In this document: piece after piece, positions 7,561 to 15,453 of the stretch | Layout of the letters: each line of letters opens with the position of its first letter | How positions within the stretch are numbered: position 1 is the stretch's first letter | Translations under genes and position numbers: made by a program | DNA from: Stramenopiles sp. TOSAG23-2 | Lineage: Eukaryota; Sar | Assembly: GCA_900128395.1 (NCBI GenBank) | Contig: LT649707.1 | Span: 1 to 15,453, forward strand | Direction: 5' to 3' | Length of the DNA: 15,453 nt | The notes under the pieces: model-generated | Databases searched by the model: none | What the model was told of the DNA's origin: nothing | What the model saw: the letters and a program-made list of their open reading frames with translations, nothing else

Positions 7561-10188
7561 TTAACCAACTGCATCATTTCTTGCACGTAAAACAGACAAT
7601 GCACTTTGCTCATATTTCAATCGGTTTTCTTTGATTAAATCATTGCATAATGATTCAGCTGTTCGGTAATCAATTACAATAAGTATTTCTAGTACACGTT
7701 TAAAATGTTCTATGGTTAATTTCAATATTGTTAATAAACCATAGCTGCTTATTTCCTTGAAGATATTATTTAACAATTTTTTTTCCAATTGTTGTATATC
7801 CCATTTAATTTGCACCCCTTGCTCTGGTTTGTATTTATTTGATAATATATGGTTGAAAAAAATAGAGAAGAAACCATGCAGATAGTTAATCATGCATTGT
7901 TCCAAATTGTTACCATCCATGAACGTTTTCATATAATTTAAAATATTAATAAAATCGTTTGAAATTTTATTAAATACAGTAGATTCTTCACCCATAAATG
8001 TTGTTACTTTATATTCTTTCTCAATCATATCTTTCAATTTCTTTAATCTACTTGTTAACCAATTTTTAATTGTCTTATTTATTAATCTTTCTATCGTCGA
8101 TATTAATACGTATTTTTCTTCATAAAATGGAGTAAAAAATGAAACGAAAAAATCACTTGTGTTTGAATAAGTTTCTGTAATATGTGCACGAACGATACGA
8201 TTGTCATCTTTATTATGCTCAGGATCTATTATTGCTCTATTAGAATTTTGAGCAATTGTTATATTGGATAATATTTTCTTATTTATCCTATTTCCAATAT
8301 AATGTGTTTCAATTATATCAATTAGTGATTGATAAAATTTTATTGAATTTTCTACATTAACACTATGATCTGTATTGTCATTGAACTTATTACATGCAAT
8401 ATTAATTATATTGCAAAGCTTCTTGTATAATGGTAATATATATTCTAATAATATTTTGAATGCCGATGGCAATTGATGCAACGAGTATTTGCTTTTATTA
8501 TTATTATCATCATTTCTAGATGTTGGTTGGACGTAATGATTATAACTATTATTATCAATGACATGATCATGATTATTATAATTGACAGATAAAAAAAGTT
8601 GCAAGCAATTTTTATATGAGTTTAAAAATTGCACATGCAATTTATTTTGACTTTTTATAATCAAATCCGTAGACACTAAAGTGTTTGTATTGTTAAACAT
8701 TTTCAATAACATTTCCTGTGACATTCGATTGATCTTTTTTTCCTCGTATATCATAAATTGCTTTTTAAATGGCAAAAACAAACTAGTCAACGTGCTAAAT
8801 ATTGTATCTGAATCGTTAAATTTTACCGGCAAGCTTAAAAAAAGTTGATTAATCTCAGAGAAAACCCAAAGTAAATCGTTTAAATTAATATTTTTATTGA
8901 TGCAATAATTATCAATAATTTCTTCTTCGTCATTACCATCTATGTACACATTTTTATCATCATTATGTTCAAACATTTCCATTTCTATTGGTATACCTAT
9001 AAAATTATTTATAGATTTAAATAAACCAAATTTTGAATTTAAAATGATTTCATTGATTAAAATACCTTGAACTATATGTTGATCCATTGTATCAAATATT
9101 TGTATGATAGTCGACATTGTTTTATTATATGTAGATGCTGATGTTTTAAACATTTCTTTTAAATAAGTTTGTGCATTTTCTTTTTTATCATCATCGTGTA
9201 ATGTATCGTCATTATTGTTATCGTTGGATGAACAATATTTATTTGTCACTGTACATAAATTTTGCAATGATTTATTTATGAATTCAATATGCAATAAATT
9301 ATTATTATTATTTATCGAATTATTATTTATATTATTATTATTATAATTTTTTGAAGATGTGGAAAGTTGCAATGGGGATATAATATTTTCATCAATTTTT
9401 TTATATGTTAATGCACAAGATTTCATTGTATTAATATCCATTATTGCAAAGGATTGATGAAACATTCCTTTTACCTTTTCTAATTGATTTTGAATACATT
9501 TCATTAAAATTTCATTAGTAACTTTCATAGTTGATGTTAAAGTGCTATTACTATTACTATTATTATTGTTTATAATAGTCGTGGTTGCAACATTTGGTAA
9601 TGCATATGTCACGACTTTTAAAATATGTACAATATAATCAATATTTTCATCATTAAATGGCATATTATCAAATAAACCATTGATTAATGATAATGGATCT
9701 GTAGAATCCATTATTTCCATACTTTTCTTTGCTATCGTTAATTTATATTTAGCTTTATTAGCATATTCTAAGCTATCACCAGTATGAATAATTATAGTTG
9801 TATTTGCATATATTTGTGAAATTAAAGCTTGTATTTCTTCAGTTGAACTCATAATATTACGATGGATAATTTCACTTGTACTTTGATATATATCTAAGTT
9901 TCGTTCATTATTATTGTTTTCCACTTGTATTTCATTTGATACCATATCGTATTTTAGATTAGTATCTATTAAATATTTGTCTAAGGTATGATCTAATTCA
10001 TTAAATAACTGTAATAAATTTTCTTCGGATACATTTATTGTTATATCAACCATTTCTTTTCCTACTACTACTGGATAATCATCTTCATCACTATAATCTG
10101 TTGTTGTTTGTGTGAAATCATGTTGTAATTTTTGCCTCAATTCTGCTATTGTTTGATCCATCTTATAATCTTTTTCTTTGTTTTGCAT
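7561..10188 (-). CDS. SEC10: Probable exocyst complex subunit SEC10/EXOC5
   Basis: The protein has 875 residues, ATG at 10188; a second ATG at 10161 is also possible. It is a long helical protein. At 120-160 a helix carries HTGDSLEYANKAKYKLTIA, fitting the 'V.HLGDQLE..N..R..A..A' element of SEC10. Near the end, FMDGNNLEQCMINYL (756-770) is followed by FFNHIL and EQGVQIKWDIQQLEK. This fits the conserved 'LDGKNL...L......H...F.YN..G......DI..Y' block, and SVLRARND (865-872) fits the terminal 'QLR.DY' element. SEC10 bridges SEC15 and the core exocyst, tethering secretory vesicles at the plasma membrane. At 875 residues it is longer than typical (about 700-870), mainly because of Asn/Asp-rich inserts at about 205-215, 280-300, 325-340 and 550-570, which probably form surface loops. 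The start was chosen as the first ATG. Confidence comes from the C-terminal block. Confidence 0.68.
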   Translation of the reverse strand: MQNKEKDYKMDQTIAELRQKLQHDFTQTTTDYSDEDDYPVVVGKEMVDITINVSEENLLQLFNELDHTLDKYLIDTNLKYDMVSNEIQVENNNNERNLDIYQSTSEIIHRNIMSSTEEIQALISQIYANTTIIIHTGDSLEYANKAKYKLTIAKKSMEIMDSTDPLSLINGLFDNMPFNDENIDYIVHILKVVTYALPNVATTTIINNNNSNSNSTLTSTMKVTNEILMKCIQNQLEKVKGMFHQSFAIMDINTMKSCALTYKKIDENIISPLQLSTSSKNYNNNNINNNSINNNNNLLHIEFINKSLQNLCTVTNKYCSSNDNNNDDTLHDDDKKENAQTYLKEMFKTSASTYNKTMSTIIQIFDTMDQHIVQGILINEIILNSKFGLFKSINNFIGIPIEMEMFEHNDDKNVYIDGNDEEEIIDNYCINKNINLNDLLWVFSEINQLFLSLPVKFNDSDTIFSTLTSLFLPFKKQFMIYEEKKINRMSQEMLLKMFNNTNTLVSTDLIIKSQNKLHVQFLNSYKNCLQLFLSVNYNNHDHVIDNNSYNHYVQPTSRNDDNNNKSKYSLHQLPSAFKILLEYILPLYKKLCNIINIACNKFNDNTDHSVNVENSIKFYQSLIDIIETHYIGNRINKKILSNITIAQNSNRAIIDPEHNKDDNRIVRAHITETYSNTSDFFVSFFTPFYEEKYVLISTIERLINKTIKNWLTSRLKKLKDMIEKEYKVTTFMGEESTVFNKISNDFINILNYMKTFMDGNNLEQCMINYLHGFFSIFFNHILSNKYKPEQGVQIKWDIQQLEKKLLNNIFKEISSYGLLTILKLTIEHFKRVLEILIVIDYRTAESLCNDLIKENRLKYEQSALSVLRARNDAVG

Positions 10189-10643
10189 GTATTTACAACG
10201 ATAAGAAGGTGTGAAGTAAAGAATTGAAATAAAGTTCTAAAAACAATTTCTTCTGGTGTCGAAGGATACATTCAAATTACCAATATGGTTAAATAATATT
10301 TTAGGTGTGCCAGGTGTGTGTGCATTTTCATTTCAATAATTCAATAGTTCATTTTAAGGAAATACCAATGATGGTACTACGTAGTTATTAGTTATTACAT
10401 GTATTGTGCTATTGTGCTATGTATAATCCAAAAAAAAACGGTTGTTTGCACGTTTGCACTCTTTTCTTCTTTACAGGTATTTTCAATTCTTTGTTGCACC
10501 TTTCCTTTTTGAACCTATAATATATATTTATTGTGTTTGATATACTAGTGTATATTAATATTAATATATATATATATATATATATATATTATTTCTTCAC
10601 GCAATACATATATACTACAAATATAATAATAATAATAATAATA
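10189..10643. promoter_or_regulatory. Divergent upstream region of SEC10-like and acyl-CoA oxidase-like genes
   Basis: This is 455 bp between two start codons. It contains three close pairs of short direct repeats: AGGTGTG at 10303 and 10312, ATTGTGCT in tandem at 10403-10418, and TTTGCAC at 10445 and 10453. An 18-bp A/T palindrome lies at 10551-10568. The gene-proximal end has an (AT)13 run at 10564-10589 and a (TAA)6 run at 10624-10641 directly before the ATG. The paired words could be factor-binding sites. Confidence 0.5.
10564..10589. repeat. (AT)13 microsatellite
   Basis: A pure AT dinucleotide run about 55 bp upstream of the acyl-CoA oxidase-like start codon; likely to vary in length between isolates. 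Confidence 0.95.
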
Positions 10644-12158
10644 ATGAACTTCCCATTTTCAGTAAGACGTGTATTATTAGGTGGTAATAATATAACACGT
10701 TTAGATAGTCGTTCGTTACAAACATTTACAAGTGGAAGAACATGGGATGATGAATGGGATGCAATAGCAAAGAAAATTACATATACTAAAGACTTTAATC
10801 AATCTGCAGATCAATTACGTGAAATAGTGAAATCTGGTTTATTACGTTTTACAGACTTAAGAGATAATCCAGAAAGATTCTTTGCCGCACACCGTAAAGT
10901 TGCTGAGAAAAGTCCTGAGCTTGGACCTGGATTTTGGATTCGATTTACTGTCCAATACAATCTATTTGCCGGCACAATTTTAGGTTTAGCTAGTGATGAG
11001 CAACTTCCTATTTTAGATGAAATGCAAGGGAAAGGGCAATTAGGTTGTTTTGCTTTAACAGAAAAATTTGCAGGTGTTAACAGTGGTTTAGTAGTAAATA
11101 CGGAAATTGAATGGGATCAAAAGAAAAAGAAATTTATTTTAAATACACCAAATGAAGGTGCGAAAAAAAATTGGATTTCACAAGGTTTCGTAGCAGACAA
11201 AGGAGTAGTCATAGCTAATTTAAAAGTAGATGATACAATAGTTGGGCCACATGCATTTGTTATGGATTTTCGTACGGATGATGGTAATTTAGTTGACAAT
11301 GTAACGATGGATGATATGGGAAGAAAAACTGTTGGAAATGATTTAGATAATGCGTGGATTCATTTTGATCAAGCTGAATTGCCACAAAGTGCCATGTTAA
11401 ATCGTTTTGCGGATATCAACTCAAATGGTGAATATGTCCTTAATGTTCCAGGAATACGCCCATTTGATATGATTGGCCAACGATTGTTTACCGGTAGAGT
11501 TGCAGTTGCACAAGCTGCATTGACATTTCGTAAACAATTATACGAAAAAACGAAATTATATACTGATACGAAAAAATGTTGGGTGCCAAAAGTATCAAAT
11601 TCAAGTGATTTGCCAGCATTATCAGATATACCACAATTAATTGAATTATTTGATGAGGAAATGGATCGTTACAATGAGATGGAAACGTTTTTAAATATCT
11701 GCGAAGAGGAATTAAGTGCATGTTTAAAAGAAAATTCAATGCCAAATATTGATTTAATTGAAGCAATTGCAGTTGCAAAAGTAAAAGCAGTAGAGGAAAG
11801 TATTGAAATGACATTTCGTTTAAAACAAGAAGTTGGCAGCTATGCATTGATGGAAGGTAGTGGATTTGAGCAAATGGATTTTTTACAATGTTGTAAATTT
11901 GCTGAAGGTGATTCTAGAATATTAATGTTAAAAATGGCACGTGATCGTTTATCAAAATATCAACGTAAAATGAAAAAAGGTGATGATTCTTCTTCTTCAG
12001 GAACAACAGATGATTTAGAAGATGAACAATGTCGTATTATTATGGATACAATGAAAGCTGCTGATGGTGCTGCTAATAATGTTGGAACATATAAAGAAAT
12101 GAATAAATTAGCTGAAATGACCATGGAACGTATTTTAACACAATACTCTGGAAAGTAG
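10644..12158 (+). CDS. Acyl-CoA oxidase/dehydrogenase-family flavoprotein with mitochondrial-type leader
   Basis: The protein has 504 residues from the ATG at 10644. The frame is open upstream through AT repeats, but only from a GTG, so this start is preferred. Residues 1-30 are basic and Ser/Leu-rich (R8, R9, R19, R23), resembling a mitochondrial presequence. LGCFALTEKFAGVNSG (133-148) is the FAD/acyl-CoA loop of acyl-CoA oxidases, followed by FILNTPNEGAKKNWI (164-178), GPHAFVMDFR, and LNRFADINSNGEY (252-264). All are typical of the oxidase branch. FAEGDSRIL (419-427) places Glu421 at the expected catalytic base. The enzyme would make a trans-2-enoyl-CoA in beta-oxidation. It is shorter than peroxisomal oxidases (about 650-700), with a reduced C-terminal domain. 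The C-terminus (YSGK) is not a PTS1. R19-L20-x5-Q26 is a near-miss to PTS2 because residue 27 is Thr. Oxidase versus dehydrogenase activity cannot be decided here. Confidence 0.85.
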   Translation: MNFPFSVRRVLLGGNNITRLDSRSLQTFTSGRTWDDEWDAIAKKITYTKDFNQSADQLREIVKSGLLRFTDLRDNPERFFAAHRKVAEKSPELGPGFWIRFTVQYNLFAGTILGLASDEQLPILDEMQGKGQLGCFALTEKFAGVNSGLVVNTEIEWDQKKKKFILNTPNEGAKKNWISQGFVADKGVVIANLKVDDTIVGPHAFVMDFRTDDGNLVDNVTMDDMGRKTVGNDLDNAWIHFDQAELPQSAMLNRFADINSNGEYVLNVPGIRPFDMIGQRLFTGRVAVAQAALTFRKQLYEKTKLYTDTKKCWVPKVSNSSDLPALSDIPQLIELFDEEMDRYNEMETFLNICEEELSACLKENSMPNIDLIEAIAVAKVKAVEESIEMTFRLKQEVGSYALMEGSGFEQMDFLQCCKFAEGDSRILMLKMARDRLSKYQRKMKKGDDSSSSGTTDDLEDEQCRIIMDTMKAADGAANNVGTYKEMNKLAEMTMERILTQYSGK

Positions 12159-12691
12159 AAAGTGTGTGTGTAAAAGAGAGATATAGATATTTGGGGAGAA
12201 AGTTTGAACAAAAAACTGCACTCTATTGGCATATTTATGTATAATACGTATAGTTTTCGTCCCACTACATGCTCCATTTAAAAAATACGAAGTAATAGGA
12301 ACCAAAATACTCTTTCTATTGAATAAAAAAAATGTGGGATCTATATTCTATATTACCTTTTTTATAGAGTATTATAAAATATTTTTATTACACACTAAAA
12401 AAAAAATCTATTAATCATCTATAACAATATTTTTACAACATATGATATGTGTGTAATCTGGTAATAACCTCCTTGCTGGCTTGATGCACAATGTGGCGGT
12501 GGTGTGGTGAAAATGATGAATATTGAAAAACAATAATATATATACTGTGGTATATATATATATATATAAGTCATACATATATCCTTCACTTTCTTTTCTA
12601 TTTAACTTCATTCCCCCATTAAATTTATTATTGTTTTATTTATACAATATTATCTTGAGAGAAAACAATATATATATATTTCACCATCATC
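12159..12691. promoter_or_regulatory. Spacer: oxidase-like 3' flank and transporter upstream region
   Basis: This is 533 bp without a supported gene. It holds a GT run just after the stop (12163-12171), an ATACGTAT palindrome at about 12244-12251, an A-run at about 12399-12408, and TA runs near 12536-12567 and 12668-12679. A less AT-rich patch with TGGCGGTGGTGTGGTG lies at about 12493-12508. The final bases before the ATG are ACCATCATC. Confidence 0.5.
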
Positions 12692-12722
12692 ATGGCACAA
12701 TCATATCAACGTTTCAATAATC

Positions 12723-12764
<42 letters not shown>

Positions 12765-13813
12765 TTCAATTATTTGGTATATTTCCAATCTCAAAATATT
12801 CAGATAAAATAATATTTATTATATGTGTACTAGGCGTTTTTTTTTGTTACTTTATTTATGGTATTGCACAAGAGAATATATTTAATATATGGAAACGAGA
12901 AGGTACACCTTGTGGATGGGCATTAACTTTTTTACAATATAGTTTTTATACCACATTTACTCATTTTCAACGACAATTTGCACGTGTAAACAATTATAAA
13001 AATAATAATAATAACAACGATAATTCATTAAAGCGTGTTGCACCCTTATCTTCATATATAGTATTAGCAGCATGTTCCGTAGGAACAGTTGGATTGTCAA
13101 ATGCTTCGTGTGATTTTTTGACTTATCCCACACAAGTATTATTTAAAAGTTCGAAGATATTACCCGTCATGTTAATGGGTACAATAATATTGAAAAAATC
13201 ATATCGTACAATTGAATATGTATGTGTGATTCTAATTACAGTTGGTTTATTAATGTTAAATATTTCAAAATCAAATCGTGGTACAAGTGGAGTTGATACA
13301 GACACAACATTTGGATTTGTATTAATCTCGACTGCATTATTTGCTGATGCATTAATTGGTAATGTACAAGAAAAAGTCTTTAAACAATACAATCCAACTG
13401 CATCTGAATCTATTTTTTATACAAAATTATTTGGCACGTTGATATCATTTATTGTAACTTTATTAAATGGTCAATTAAATTGTATACCAGTGATCTTTTA
13501 TTCTCCCAATATGTTTCTATATATATTGATTTTTTGTACATTTGGTGTGATTGGGGAAAATTTCATCATGGTAATGGTAAAAGTTTTTGGTGCATTGACA
13601 ACAGTAACAACAACATCCGTTCGTAAAGCTATTACAATTATATTTAGTTTTATTATTTTTCCAAAACCAATTAATTCTGTCTATATATGTGGTGTAGTAT
13701 TTGTTTTTTTTGGAATTGGAATGAATATTGTCATAAAACAACAACAAAATGATAATAGAAATCGTACTAGTAGAGAAAAACGTAGTGGAAGTGGTGGTGT
13801 AGAGATGGTTTGA
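12692..13813 (+). CDS. SLC35B3: PAPS transporter of the SLC35B3/PAPST2 type
   Basis: The protein has 373 residues, ATG at 12692. After a poly-Asn N-terminus (13 Asn at 12-24) the chain is a multi-span drug/metabolite transporter with about ten hydrophobic segments. Family hallmarks are clear: FFCYFIYGIAQENIF (50-64), GWALTFLQYSFY (75-86), GTVGLSNASCDFLTYPTQV (131-149), FKSSKILPVML (151-161), ADALIGNVQEKVF (219-230 region), and FGALTTVTTTSVRKAITI (299-316) followed by FPKP. These match the UAA/SLC35B group, closest in my recall to SLC35B3. The protein brings 3'-phosphoadenosine 5'-phosphosulfate into the Golgi lumen in exchange for adenosine phosphates, feeding sulfation of glycans and proteins. 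An Asn-rich loop (104-111) is an insert. A UDP-sugar carrier of the same family is the main alternative. No dilysine ER-retrieval signal is present at the C-terminus. Confidence 0.85.
12725..12763. repeat. (AAT)13 tract encoding poly-Asn
   Basis: Thirteen identical AAT codons near the start of the transporter, preceded by AAT AAT CAT. The purity of the tract suggests recent repeat slippage, so its length probably varies. Confidence 0.95.
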
Positions 13814-14001
13814 AATGAAAAAAAACATAATTTCAACTCTCTATATAATATATATATATATTAGATAGATTTGTCTCAGTTATTGTATTCTTTCTGGAGA
13901 GTAGGAATTATCAAGAGTAAATTAAAAAATAAGTTATTGCATTAATTATACACTCTATATATTAGACCAAATATCATATATTTTTGAAAACAAAAACCAT
14001 C
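13814..14001. other. Short convergent spacer between transporter and PEX26-like genes
   Basis: This is 188 bp of AT-rich sequence with an A-run just after the transporter stop and a TA-rich palindrome (AATATATATATATT) at about 13848-13861. AAATATCATATATTT at about 13969-13983 can fold as a 6-bp stem on the minus strand, 19 nt past the PEX26-like stop. With this much A+T either could arise by chance. Confidence 0.45.
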
Positions 14002-15027
14002 TCAATTAAACATCCCACCACCACCTTGATTACCTGCCAATAACCTGGTAAATTGTCTTATACCATAGGATAAACTATCTAAAAAATTCCTACGTCGTCG
14101 ATATGCAAAATATCCAACACCAGCTACTACAGTAATACCAACTGCTGTTAATACTAATATTTGAACATCATCATCTGTTATTGGTTCATCTTCTAATAAA
14201 ACTTCTTCCTCTTCCTCTTCTTTATCATCTGGATCATCTTTTGTTTCAATATCATTATCTTCATCATCATGTTTACTTTCTAATGCCGCTTTTCCAATTT
14301 CAATTTTACGTGGTTCAATATCAGGCATATTTTGCACGGTTTGATATATTCCTGTTTTTTTCTTATCACCAATTGCACATGTACTTAAATAGGACAATGC
14401 CACTGTTTTTTCACCTAATGGTATTAATATATTTAAACATAATATTTCAATTAATTCTCCATATCGTTCTTTTCCGGATGTTGTTACACTACTTTTTTCT
14501 GTGATCGGACCTTCACGTTTAGCAACTGCTTCCCAATGCCCTTGCATATATAAACTTGCTTCGGATGTTTGTAAATAATTCGTTATTTCTTTCTTTGCTT
14601 CTTGTAATTTACCCATTGCGATGATTAATTTTAACCATACGACAGACACTAAAAATGGCATAGCACTACGTAAATGTCTTAAATAATATAATGGTATAAA
14701 TATGATACCTTGTTCAAATTCTTTTAAATCGGCATCTGTACGTATGCGATCTACCCTATTTTCCAATTCATACCATGCTTGCATATATATGATAGAAAAT
14801 GCAACAGCATCACTACCATATTTTCCACACGTTGTATGACGTAATGATATTTTACCACACATATTATCTGGATCTAATGGTAAAGTCGACCGTGCAACGT
14901 TATATAACCCTTTCTCTGCATTATCCAATGCAACTTGAAATTTTCGTTGTACCAATGCAATTTTTGCGATTTGAAATAAATTCTTTTGTGTATATTCCAT
15001 TTGTTCTTTGGTTGGTGAGGTATTCAT
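14002..15027 (-). CDS. PEX26: PEX26/APEM9-like tail-anchored peroxisomal membrane protein (probable)
   Basis: The protein has 341 residues, ATG at 15027. The N-terminal part is helical: NLFQIAKIALVQRKFQVALD (16-35) fits the first helix pair of PEX26, VWLKLIIAMGKLQEAKKEI (130-148) a middle helix, and YGELIEILCLNILIPLGEKT (189-208) the 'F.V..VLLPLG' helix. An acidic linker follows (about 253-287, with six Glu in a row), then one membrane segment at 288-309 (LVLTAVGITVVAGVGYFAY). Next come four Arg (310-313) and a short Gly-rich tail. A single C-terminal membrane segment with strong basic flank is typical of tail-anchored peroxisomal proteins. PEX26 in animals, Pex15 in yeast and APEM9 in plants recruit the PEX1-PEX6 ATPase that recycles the import receptor PEX5. 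These proteins diverge quickly, so the call rests on architecture and short patterns. A mitochondrial or ER tail-anchored TPR-like protein is the alternative. Confidence 0.58.
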   Translation of the reverse strand: MNTSPTKEQMEYTQKNLFQIAKIALVQRKFQVALDNAEKGLYNVARSTLPLDPDNMCGKISLRHTTCGKYGSDAVAFSIIYMQAWYELENRVDRIRTDADLKEFEQGIIFIPLYYLRHLRSAMPFLVSVVWLKLIIAMGKLQEAKKEITNYLQTSEASLYMQGHWEAVAKREGPITEKSSVTTSGKERYGELIEILCLNILIPLGEKTVALSYLSTCAIGDKKKTGIYQTVQNMPDIEPRKIEIGKAALESKHDDEDNDIETKDDPDDKEEEEEEVLLEDEPITDDDVQILVLTAVGITVVAGVGYFAYRRRRNFLDSLSYGIRQFTRLLAGNQGGGGMFN

Positions 15028-15453
15028 GATGATAATACTATTAATTTGCCTCGTCTGTCTGCCTGTCTGTTTGTCAGTGTGTGTGTGCGTGTCTCTTTCT
15101 CTTCTCCCTGAATAAATCTACATGTATGTATCTAAGCACCTAATCCAATTAATAAAAAATGTCCGTCCATCTTTTTCTCGTCGTTTACATTCATCATTGT
15201 TGTTTCCACATATTCTTATTCCTTCGTATCTATATATTTTTATAGGTAATCTAGTAAGTAACATATTCTATCACACGAGGCGGCTACGTATAAAAATCTA
15301 TCCTCTATCTATATTCTATATCCTGAATCCCTGACTAGTTCCCAAAATACAAAACCAAAACCAAAAGCTGCAAGCCTTAGGCAAGCCTTAGCCTAGGCCA
15401 CAAAAGAATTTATTTCAAATCGCAAAAATTGCATTGGTACAACGAAAATTTCA
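15028..15453. promoter_or_regulatory. Upstream region of PEX26-like gene and right-edge repeat-like patch
   Basis: The first 80 bases form a degenerate TCTG/GT tract (about 15047-15092), that is CAGA-rich on the transcribed strand's leader, running into a TCTCTTTCTCTTCTCCC pyrimidine stretch. The middle is AT-rich with no supported gene. At 15371-15400 there is a GC-rich patch with CAAGCCTTAG twice (15371-15380 and 15382-15391, period 11), then CCTAGGCC. It resembles part of the island at 4661-4840. Confidence 0.5.

Overview
The window is nuclear DNA from an AT-rich, gene-dense, intron-poor eukaryote. The evidence is the gene content: an exocyst subunit, a probable Mediator subunit, a Golgi/ER nucleotide-sulfate transporter, an acyl-CoA oxidase-type flavoprotein and a tail-anchored PEX26-like protein. 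None of these belongs to prokaryotes. Every main coding region is a single uninterrupted reading frame from ATG to stop. Spacers are mostly 190-930 bp of A+T with TA, TAA and TTG microsatellites, and several proteins carry poly-Asn, poly-Gln or acidic runs. This fits a free-living protist or microalga. A stramenopile (diatom-like) source is my best guess, but the sequence does not settle the lineage.

Layout, left to right. Positions 1-177 hold no gene I can support. At 178-432 (minus) lies a short frame with an incomplete EGF-like module, head to head and overlapping by 8 bp with an ankyrin-repeat gene (425-997, plus). A large low-complexity nuclear-type protein with two zinc-ligand motifs, a coiled coil and poly-Gln follows (1441-3981, minus). 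A 930 bp spacer contains a GC-rich, strongly self-complementary island (about 4661-4840). Next come a membrane-anchored or secreted clan GH-A-like glycoside hydrolase (4912-6198, minus), a probable Mediator MED20 (6556-7284, plus) and a probable exocyst SEC10/EXOC5 (7561-10188, minus). These are followed by an acyl-CoA oxidase/dehydrogenase-like flavoprotein with a mitochondrial-type leader (10644-12158, plus), an SLC35B3-type PAPS transporter (12692-13813, plus) and a PEX26/APEM9-like tail-anchored protein (14002-15027, minus). The last 426 bp are the upstream region of that gene plus a short repeat-like patch.

The genes do not form one pathway. They are ordinary housekeeping functions (transcription, exocytosis, Golgi sulfation, fatty-acid oxidation, peroxisome import) packed in divergent and convergent pairs. 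The two lipid-oxidation/peroxisome genes are neighbours but not adjacent, and the flavoprotein lacks a standard C-terminal peroxisomal signal, so a functional link is only a suggestion.

I do not see an obviously new multi-gene system. The most interesting points are the overlapping head-to-head EGF/ankyrin frames, stem-loops 17-35 nt after several stop codons, the structured GC-rich island with possible relatives at the right edge, and the unusual two-zinc-motif poly-Q protein.
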